Assembly: GCA_900764695.1 (NCBI GenBank)
Contig: CAAFOY010000083.1
Location: forward strand, 1-10,332
Direction: 5' to 3'
DNA length: 10,332 bases
From: Lachnospiraceae bacterium
Lineage (GTDB): Bacteria; Bacillota_A; Clostridia; Lachnospirales; Lachnospiraceae
Part shown: positions 5,021 to 10,332 of the stretch, in pieces
Position numbering within the stretch: the first letter of the stretch is position 1
Layout: each line of letters begins with the position of its first letter
Position numbers and translations under genes: made by a program
Notes under the pieces: model-generated
The model's database searches: none
What the model saw: only the letters and a program-made list of their open reading frames with translations
Told to the model about the DNA's origin: nothing

Positions 5021-6838
5021 TTATTCTACTGTTACGGATTTTGCAAGGTTTCTAGGCTTATCTACGTTTAATCCCTTAAGTACTGTTGTGTAATATGCAA
5101 TTAACTGTAAAGGAATTACTGTTAACATAGGCATTAAAACATCTTCCATTGCAGGTACTTCGATAGCTTCATCGATTACGCCCTCACTAAATTCTGTTCC
5201 TTCCTTACATACGGCAATTGTAAATGCTCCTCTTGACTTAACTTCAACAATGTTGCTTACTGTCTTTTCTAATAATTCTGTTTGAGTAGCTACGCCGATT
5301 ACTGGCATTCCATCTTCTACTAATGATATTGTTCCATGCTTTAATTCACCTGCTGCATATGATTCTGAATGAATGTATGAAATCTCTTTTAACTTAAGTG
5401 AACCTTCCATACTTAATGCATAGTCTAAACCTCTACCAATGTATAATAAGCTCTGTGCTGTAATTAACTTACTTGAAACATATTTACATTTCTTTTCACA
5501 TTCCATTGTTTTTTCAATAATGTCAGGGATTTCAGCAAGCTTAGCTGTTAATCTCTTACATTCATTTTCATCAATGTGTCCTTTTGCATATGCCATTTCA
5601 AATGCAAGAAGGTACATTACTGACATCTGTACTGAAAATGCCTTAGTTGAAGCAACCGAAATTTCAGGACCTGCATGTGTGTAAAGAACCATATCTGATT
5701 CTCTTGCAATCGATGAGCCCTTAACGTTAACAACTGATAAAACCTTGGCACCTTTATCGTGTGCAAGATGAAGTGCTGCCTTAGTATCTGCTGTTTCACC
5801 TGACTGTGAAACTACAATAACTAAATCTTCAGGTGTTATAATTGGATCTCTGTATCTAAATTCAGATGCAATATCTACTGTTACTTCTGTTCTTGCAAGC
5901 TTTTCGATTACGTATTTTCCAACCATACCGGCATGCATTGCTGTACCACAGGCTACAATAAATAACTTTCTGTAATTCTTTAAAGCTTCTAATGTTAAAC
6001 CACATTCTGAAAGGTCTGGCATTCCATTTACAATTCTTGGTGTGATTGTTGTCTTTACTGCGTTAGGCTGTTCATGAATCTCTTTTAACATAAAATGTTC
6101 ATATCCGCCTTTTTCTGCAGCATCCATATCAAGGTTAGAAACCTGAACTTCTTTCTTGATAGGTAATTTATGCATATCACAGAACTCAACTCTGTCTGAC
6201 TTAATTGTTGCAATTTCGTTTTCTTCTAAAAGATAGTAATTTCTTGTATATTTCAAAATTGCAGGTACGTCTGATGCAATAAAGTTCTCTTCGTCGCCGG
6301 CACCGATTATAAGTGGGCTATCTTTTCTTACTGCAAAAATTCTGTCAGGAAAATCTTTAAATACAATACCAAGTGCATATGCTCCTCTTACATCTTTAAG
6401 AGTCTTGATAATTGCATCTACAGGATCACCTTCGTAATAATAATCTAATAATTTAGCTACTGTTTCTGTATCTGTTTCACTAATAAATGTGTATCCCTTG
6501 TCAATAAGGAAATTCTTAATATCTTTGTAGTTTTCAATAATACCATTGTGTACAATTGATACTCTCTTATTTCCATGAGGATGTGAGTTAATATCTGATG
6601 GTTCACCATGAGTTGCCCATCTTGTATGACCGATACCACAATGTCCCATTGGCTTGTGTTCAGCTACTTTCTCTCTTAAGTTCTTTAACTCGCCTTTAGC
6701 CTTTTCTACTGTTATTTCTCCATTTTCAAATACGGCAATACCTGCTGAGTCATATCCTCTATACTCTAACTTAGATAATGAATCTAATAAAACGTCTGTA
6801 CAGTCTCTTTCACCTACATAACCTACTATTCCACACAT
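5021..6838 (-). CDS. glmS: Glutamine-fructose-6-phosphate aminotransferase (isomerizing)
   Basis: GlmS converts fructose-6-phosphate and glutamine to glucosamine-6-phosphate and glutamate, the committed step to UDP-GlcNAc. The length (605) is standard. The N-terminal class II glutaminase domain (1 to about 225) starts MCGIVGYVG with the nucleophile Cys2, followed by HTRWATHG at 71-78, HNGIIENY at 97-104 and Asp124. Two SIS sugar-phosphate domains follow. The first, about 288-420, has CGTA (297-300) and SQSGETADT (344-352). The second, about 455-590, has ESYAAGELKHG (492-502). The C-terminus DKPRNLAKSVTVE is the family hallmark. The start codon overlaps the topB stop by one base (TAATG), and AGGAGG lies 11 bases upstream inside topB, so translation is probably coupled. 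There is no 5' leader, hence no glmS ribozyme in its usual place. Confidence 0.98.
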   Translation of the reverse strand: MCGIVGYVGERDCTDVLLDSLSKLEYRGYDSAGIAVFENGEITVEKAKGELKNLREKVAEHKPMGHCGIGHTRWATHGEPSDINSHPHGNKRVSIVHNGIIENYKDIKNFLIDKGYTFISETDTETVAKLLDYYYEGDPVDAIIKTLKDVRGAYALGIVFKDFPDRIFAVRKDSPLIIGAGDEENFIASDVPAILKYTRNYYLLEENEIATIKSDRVEFCDMHKLPIKKEVQVSNLDMDAAEKGGYEHFMLKEIHEQPNAVKTTITPRIVNGMPDLSECGLTLEALKNYRKLFIVACGTAMHAGMVGKYVIEKLARTEVTVDIASEFRYRDPIITPEDLVIVVSQSGETADTKAALHLAHDKGAKVLSVVNVKGSSIARESDMVLYTHAGPEISVASTKAFSVQMSVMYLLAFEMAYAKGHIDENECKRLTAKLAEIPDIIEKTMECEKKCKYVSSKLITAQSLLYIGRGLDYALSMEGSLKLKEISYIHSESYAAGELKHGTISLVEDGMPVIGVATQTELLEKTVSNIVEVKSRGAFTIAVCKEGTEFSEGVIDEAIEVPAMEDVLMPMLTVIPLQLIAYYTTVLKGLNVDKPRNLAKSVTVE

Positions 6839-9075
6839 TACTTATTGTTCCTCCTATAAAATTGCGACACATAATTATAATAATTAGTCATCTGACCTGC
6901 GTTATTTAAATTAATAACGTTATTAAATCTGCCCCTGATAAAATCATCCAGCTTTTTCATATATTCCTCTGACGTTATTTTTCCTTCCGCTACCTGGGTA
7001 AGCCCAAGTTCCCAACTGGCTGTCAATTCAGGATTAAGCAATGATTTAATTGAACCGTGAACTACTCCAAAAATCATTTCTCCCAACTGAGTCGGAGTAA
7101 TTACCTGTGTCTTCTTATTTAATGATATGTACTTAATGTTCACCAGTTTCTTTATTATTTCTGCTCTTGTTGCGCTGGTTCCGATTCCCGAGCCTTTAAT
7201 CTGTGCTCTCAAATCTTCATCTTCAATAAGCTGACCTGCATTCTCCATGGCAAGAATAATCGAACCTGATGTGTACCTTTTAGGTGGCGTTGTCTCACCT
7301 TCTTTTATACTCATCTCATTAACGGTAATTTTACCACCTTTGGGCATATTATACAACAATTTAAAAAATTCTTCATCTAATTCTGCCTCTTCGTTGATAA
7401 TATTTTCATTTTCGAGCTCTTCTTTAGCTTTTTCTTCATTAGTTTTTTTGTCTGATTTATTGTCTGTCTTATTGTCGGTAGCTTTCTTTTTGCTAGGAAC
7501 TCCTGCTATTTCAAGATAACCTTTTTGAGCCAAAATCTTAAAGTTAGATGAAAAGTGTTCTGTAGTTGTTGTTCCATCACTAAATGTTGCCGGCATAACT
7601 CCTACCAAAGTAGCTTTTTTGTATATTGCCGGTGGATAGAATATGCTTAAGAAACGTCTCACTATAAGCATATACACTTTCTGATTAATTGGTTTCTGCT
7701 TAGCCAAACCGTTTAATCCCTGACCTGTCGGTATTATGGCATAATGATCTGTTATCTTTTTGTCATCTACATATTTAGTCTTTGCAAGGTTCTTGTAGGA
7801 CTGTTGCTTTAAAATATTCTGCGCAAAAACGCTGCATGGCTGATAATATTGCAAGCCCGAAATATTCTTGCTTATCTCCTTTGCAACTGCCGTTGAAAGA
7901 ACTCTGGCATCTGTTCTTGGGTAAGTTACAAGCTTGCTTTCGTACAACTGCTGCACTACATTTAATGTTTCATCAGGACTAATCTTAAACATCTTTGAAC
8001 AGTCATTTTGAAGTTCCGCTAAGTTGTATAACAACGGTGCCTGTTTTTTTTCATCCTTCATAGTGATGGACTTAATAGTCATTTCTAATGGATATTTTTC
8101 AATATTCATATCACCAGTATTTTCCGATTTTTTTCCTACTGCACTGTTTGTTACATTATTGCTTGTATCGTCTGATGCAATATTTATGGAATTGTTGTTT
8201 GTTGCTATTTCGTCATTGCTATTGGCTGGTCCATCTTCCTCTAAAGCTCTTATCAGTGCCTGGGCTGTCGTTTTTTCTTTAAATCCGTTTTCTTTATACA
8301 AAAGTGGAGATTCAAAGAATTTTGATGTTTTCTGTGATTTCCATTCTGTATCTATTTTTCGTCCGTGTATATCAGTCTTTGCCATAACTCTATAGAAAGG
8401 TGTTTTTTCGAAACCTCTTATTTCACGCTCTCTATTGCATACCATTCCAAGAACGCAGGTCATTACTCTACCAACATTAATTGACTTCCACTCTCCCTTT
8501 AAATAATTGGTTATGGAATTTCCATATTTTAAGGTTAAGAGTCTTGAAAAATTAATTCCCATCAAATAATCTTCTTTTGCTCTAAGATATGCTGCATCAG
8601 AAAGATTGTCATATTCCTTTAGGTCTTTTGCCTCTTTTATTCCACGAAGAATTTCTTCCTCAGTCTGGGAATCAATCCATACTCGCTTTTCTTTTTTGCC
8701 TTTAACTCCCGCTTCCTGGGCAACTAATCTATATATGTATTCTCCCTCTCGTCCCGAGTCGGTACAAACATATATTGTGTCCACGTCATCACGGTTCAAA
8801 ATCTCTTTTACTATATTAAATTGTTTTTTTACCCCGGGAATCACCTCATACTTCCATTGTCCCTGAGGTATAAATGGCAAATCTCTAAGATTCCATTTTT
8901 TGTATTTTTCATCATAACATTCCGGATAACTCATTGTTACAAGATGACCAACGCACCATGTAACTATGGCATTTTCACTTTCCATGTATCCGTCTCTCCT
9001 AGTTGTCTTTAGCTTTAATGCCTTGGCAAACTCTGCTGCCACACTAGGCTTTTCTGCAATAAATACTGCTTTCAT
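6838..9075 (-). CDS. topB: DNA topoisomerase III (type IA)
   Basis: A type IA topoisomerase that cuts one DNA strand through a 5'-phosphotyrosine and decatenates replication and recombination intermediates. It has 745 residues. The N-terminal TOPRIM domain shows AEKPSVA (7-13, catalytic Glu8) and CTDSGREGE (104-112, metal-binding acidic residues). The active-site region is LVTYPRTDAR (382-391) with Tyr385 as nucleophile, and GIGTSATRAEII (630-641) is typical further on. Two low-complexity insertions stand out: an Asn/Ser-rich one at about 282-325 just before the active-site domain, and a Lys/Glu/Asp-rich one at about 528-568. No C-terminal zinc-finger cysteines are present; the protein ends in an Asn/Tyr-rich tail. 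AGGAGA lies upstream of the ATG. It follows yfbR by 106 bp and overlaps glmS by one base. Confidence 0.96.
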   Translation of the reverse strand: MKAVFIAEKPSVAAEFAKALKLKTTRRDGYMESENAIVTWCVGHLVTMSYPECYDEKYKKWNLRDLPFIPQGQWKYEVIPGVKKQFNIVKEILNRDDVDTIYVCTDSGREGEYIYRLVAQEAGVKGKKEKRVWIDSQTEEEILRGIKEAKDLKEYDNLSDAAYLRAKEDYLMGINFSRLLTLKYGNSITNYLKGEWKSINVGRVMTCVLGMVCNREREIRGFEKTPFYRVMAKTDIHGRKIDTEWKSQKTSKFFESPLLYKENGFKEKTTAQALIRALEEDGPANSNDEIATNNNSINIASDDTSNNVTNSAVGKKSENTGDMNIEKYPLEMTIKSITMKDEKKQAPLLYNLAELQNDCSKMFKISPDETLNVVQQLYESKLVTYPRTDARVLSTAVAKEISKNISGLQYYQPCSVFAQNILKQQSYKNLAKTKYVDDKKITDHYAIIPTGQGLNGLAKQKPINQKVYMLIVRRFLSIFYPPAIYKKATLVGVMPATFSDGTTTTEHFSSNFKILAQKGYLEIAGVPSKKKATDNKTDNKSDKKTNEEKAKEELENENIINEEAELDEEFFKLLYNMPKGGKITVNEMSIKEGETTPPKRYTSGSIILAMENAGQLIEDEDLRAQIKGSGIGTSATRAEIIKKLVNIKYISLNKKTQVITPTQLGEMIFGVVHGSIKSLLNPELTASWELGLTQVAEGKITSEEYMKKLDDFIRGRFNNVINLNNAGQMTNYYNYVSQFYRRNNK

Positions 9076-9092
9076 ACAGCTCTCCTATGTTC

Positions 9093-9198
9093 TATTTGCT
9101 GATTTCGTTTTTATGTACATTTGGATTTGTTTTTTGTTTGATTTACTATATACATTTTTTATTTTGCTTTTTCTATAAGTTTTATTTGCTGATTTCGT
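9093..9198 (-). repeat. 16-bp direct repeat of the yfbR 3' end
   Basis: The 16-mer TATTTGCTGATTTCGT occurs at 9183-9198, spanning the last codons and stop of the deoxynucleotidase gene, and again at 9093-9108 in the topB leader. Read leftward both copies spell Glu-Ile-Ser-Lys-stop. Spacing between copies is 90 bp. It looks like a remnant of a small tandem duplication, or of an earlier gene end displaced by an insertion. Confidence 0.7.
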
Positions 9199-9757
9199 CT
9201 AATGTTTTAGTGTAGGCTGGAAGAAACATTTCAATAAATTTCTCAATTTCTTCCATATGCATTTCATCCAAAGCCTTCTTTATTGTTTCCTCAGCTTTTG
9301 CAAAATCAGTGTTTCCTGTATTTCTTTCTTCTATGCACTTAATATATGCGGACATCTTATCTGCTGCCTTTACATATTTCCAATTAATGTCATCATTCTC
9401 AATTAATATGTCTTCATATGCATTCTGCATTTCTTCCGGCAACTCTGAAATCAACTGGCAGGCCGCCACATTTTCAACCTTCTTGTATGCATCTCTTATT
9501 TCAGGTGCATAATACTTAATCGGTGTTGGCAAATCCCCTGTTATAATCTCTGTTGTGTCATGCATAATTCCAAGCATTGCTATATGCTCAGCATCCAACT
9601 CTTTTCCAAAATAAGTATTACCTATAACTGCCAAAGCATGAGCTATAATAGCAACTTCCAAGCTATGCTCCGCAATATTTTCAGTTTTTGTATTTCGCAT
9701 CAATCCCCAGCGATTGATGTATTTCATTCTGGCTAACATACCAAAGAAATTATTCAT
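9182..9757 (-). CDS. yfbR: HD-domain 5'-deoxynucleotidase, YfbR type
   Basis: A 191-residue metal-dependent phosphohydrolase that removes the 5'-phosphate from deoxyribonucleoside monophosphates, a step in nucleotide salvage and dNTP pool control. It can be aligned along most of its length with E. coli YfbR from memory: INRWGLMRNTKTENIAEHSL (14-33), HDTTEIITGDLPTPIKY (66-82) and the end LDEIS. Active-site residues are all present: Arg16-Trp17, His31, His66-Asp67, Glu70, Asp75 and Asp133. The start is supported by AGGAG seven bases upstream and by the match of the N-terminus to the family. It is first after a promoter near 9952-9981, with a leader of about 190 nt, and topB follows 106 bp later, probably on the same mRNA. 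Confidence 0.93.
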   Translation of the reverse strand: MNNFFGMLARMKYINRWGLMRNTKTENIAEHSLEVAIIAHALAVIGNTYFGKELDAEHIAMLGIMHDTTEIITGDLPTPIKYYAPEIRDAYKKVENVAACQLISELPEEMQNAYEDILIENDDINWKYVKAADKMSAYIKCIEERNTGNTDFAKAEETIKKALDEMHMEEIEKFIEMFLPAYTKTLDEISK

Positions 9758-9796
9758 ATTGTAACTCCTATTCTTCTGTGTGATATCTATATGTTA

Positions 9797-9847
9797 TTCT
9801 TGTTATATCTGTTTTTCTTGCTTTATCTATTTTTCTTATCTATTTTT
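9797..9847. repeat. Degenerate 18-bp tandem repeat in the yfbR leader
   Basis: Two full units (TTCTTGTTATATCTGTTT at 9797-9814 and TTCTTGCTTTATCTATTT at 9815-9832) are followed by a shortened third (TTCTTATCTATTTTT at 9833-9847). In the transcribed strand this is an unstructured A-rich stretch a few dozen bases before the yfbR ribosome binding site. Confidence 0.7.
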
Positions 9848-9951
9848 ATTCTGTATATATTCCCCATATAGATTGGGATGAATTCTTTAATCTAATTTTT
9901 TCTGCAATATCCCCTTGTATTGTACCCGTTAAAATTTAATGTAACTTTTAT

Positions 9952-9981
9952 ATTATAGCAAACTTTTAGTAATAATGCTAA
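9952..9981 (-). promoter_or_regulatory. Extended -10 SigA promoter for yfbR (and probably topB-glmS)
   Basis: Read leftward: TTAGCA (9976-9981), an 18-bp spacer, then TGC-TATAAT (9952-9960). The -10 is consensus with an extended TG, which compensates for the weak -35. The start would be near 9945, giving a leader of about 190 nt. It is the best promoter seen upstream of the leftward gene set; weaker internal promoters cannot be excluded. Confidence 0.6.
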
Positions 9982-10023
9982 TATTTGAGTGTGATAAATA
10001 TTTGTTATTGAGTTTTTATTTTT

Positions 10024-10052
10024 TACCACCACAGCCTAACGCCATGGTGGTA
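10024..10052. other. Orphan hairpin downstream of the ClpP-class gene
   Basis: Perfect 8-bp arms TACCACCA (10024-10031) and TGGTGGTA (10045-10052) enclose a 13-nt loop. The stem is G+C-rich against very A+T-rich surroundings. In the leftward RNA it is followed by A residues rather than U, so it is not a canonical terminator for the upstream gene; rightward there is only a weak T-tract. It may act as an mRNA 3' end stabiliser, a protein-binding site or an imperfect terminator. Confidence 0.5.
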
Positions 10053-10160
10053 CATTCTTTAAAACAAGTTTTTTATCAACTTCCGATGCTCAATTACAAT
10101 TGCAACTACTTATACAACTACTCGTATAACTAACTATCCCTTTAATCAACAGTAACAAAT

Positions 10161-10332
10161 CTACTTATTACTTTCCCTATCAACCAGCTCATACAGTTTC
10201 TTCATTGCATCTTTCAGCCCGCCGATTTCATCAATTATGCCTTCCTTAACTGTTTGCTTTCCAACAAGAATGCTACCTACATCTTTTGTTAATATTTCTG
10301 TTTCATTCATTAATTCTGAAAATCTGTTTTCA
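10161..10332 (-). CDS. ClpP-class serine protease, C-terminus only (TepA-like)
   Basis: Only the last 56 residues lie in the window; the gene continues past the right edge. The stretch DVGSILVGKQTVKEGIIDEI, then GGLKDAMKKLYELV, has the typical end of ClpP-fold peptidases of the SppA/TepA type: a turn with VG, then a helix, then a GLID-like step and a terminal helix. The catalytic Ser and His are not in view. In Clostridia such a gene is commonly annotated as a Clp protease proteolytic subunit or translocation-enhancing protein. Assignment rests on this short tail, so a different ClpP-superfamily member is possible. The frame is open to the window edge and stops with TAG at 10161-10163. Confidence 0.7.
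   Translation of the reverse strand, partial: ENRFSELMNETEILTKDVGSILVGKQTVKEGIIDEIGGLKDAMKKLYELVDRESNK

Larger units (their letters stand above)
9758..10160 (-). other. 403-bp intergenic region: long yfbR leader, promoter and hairpins
   Basis: No convincing gene is present. From right to left it holds a small repeat (10103-10129, CAACTACTTATA then CAACTACTCGTATA) containing a TTATAC/GTATAA inverted repeat, a strong orphan hairpin (10024-10052), and an extended -10 promoter (9952-9981). A leader of about 190 nt follows. It contains a CAATA/TATTG hairpin and an ATTC-CCCA/TGGG-GAAT hairpin around 9862-9935, then a degenerate A/G-rich tandem repeat (9797-9847). I do not recognise a riboswitch. 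No canonical terminator for the protease gene is seen. Confidence 0.55.

Noticed and set aside
6840..7000. Possible glmS ribozyme hidden in the topB 3' coding region
   Set aside because: I looked for the conserved cleavage-site core (A-GCGCC) on the minus strand upstream of glmS and did not see it. The region reads as normal topB coding sequence.
8024..8395. Rightward 123-codon ORF opposite topB
   Set aside because: It lies antisense to intact topB coding sequence over the low-complexity insertion, has no family resemblance and no clear ribosome binding site. It is a shadow frame.
9076..9181. Small peptide gene between yfbR and topB
   Set aside because: A 14-codon ATG frame exists but has no ribosome binding site and A-rich random-looking composition.
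10103..10129. Short CAACTACT repeats as a CRISPR-like or iteron array
   Set aside because: There are only two imperfect copies, adjacent and without spacers, so nothing supports an array or origin.

Overview
The window looks like chromosomal DNA from a low-GC, spore-lineage Firmicute, most likely a Lachnospiraceae-type Clostridium relative. The pointers are A+T-rich DNA with strong AGGAGG-type ribosome binding sites, a SpoIID/LytB-family protein, a Firmicutes-type 6S RNA, and a GlmS next to a stand-alone left-handed beta-helix acetyltransferase. The species cannot be named from the sequence. No phage, insertion sequence, CRISPR array or tRNA is visible.

Left part (1-3918). The window opens inside a rightward gene of unknown function that reads in frame from base 1 and ends at a strong intrinsic terminator. 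The terminator's T-tract runs into the stop codon of a convergent leftward gene for a cysteine-rich unknown protein. That gene has a promoter resembling the sporulation mother-cell SigK/SigE type. Divergent from it is a YihY/BrkB-family membrane protein gene (rightward), which converges on and overlaps a SpoIID/LytB-domain gene (leftward). The likely yihY terminator hairpin lies inside the 3' coding end of the SpoIID-family gene.

Middle part (3919-4347). This non-coding stretch holds a leftward 6S RNA (closing stem 4088-4097 / 4247-4256). It has a good SigA promoter at 4295-4323, a perfect 14-bp A+T palindrome between promoter and RNA body, a set of hairpins downstream, and a strong terminator at 3954-3989. 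6S RNA sequesters SigA RNA polymerase in stationary phase.

Right part (4348-10332). All genes point leftward. In transcription order they are the C-terminus of a ClpP-class protease resembling TepA, a 403-bp gap with a promoter and a long leader, a YfbR-type 5'-deoxynucleotidase, DNA topoisomerase III, GlmS, and a GlmU-C-like acetyltransferase. topB and glmS overlap as TAATG, and the acetyltransferase RBS overlaps the glmS stop, so the last three genes are probably translated from one mRNA. GlmS makes glucosamine-6-phosphate and the acetyltransferase plausibly acts on an amino-sugar phosphate, both feeding UDP-GlcNAc and cell-wall synthesis. YfbR and TopB belong to nucleotide-pool and DNA-topology upkeep. 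There is no room for a glmS ribozyme in the usual 5' UTR position.

The most interesting material is non-coding: the 6S RNA locus with its palindromic leader and downstream hairpin series, the terminator embedded in the SpoIID-family coding sequence, and the coupled topB-glmS-acetyltransferase arrangement. I see no clear candidate for a wholly new multi-gene system.
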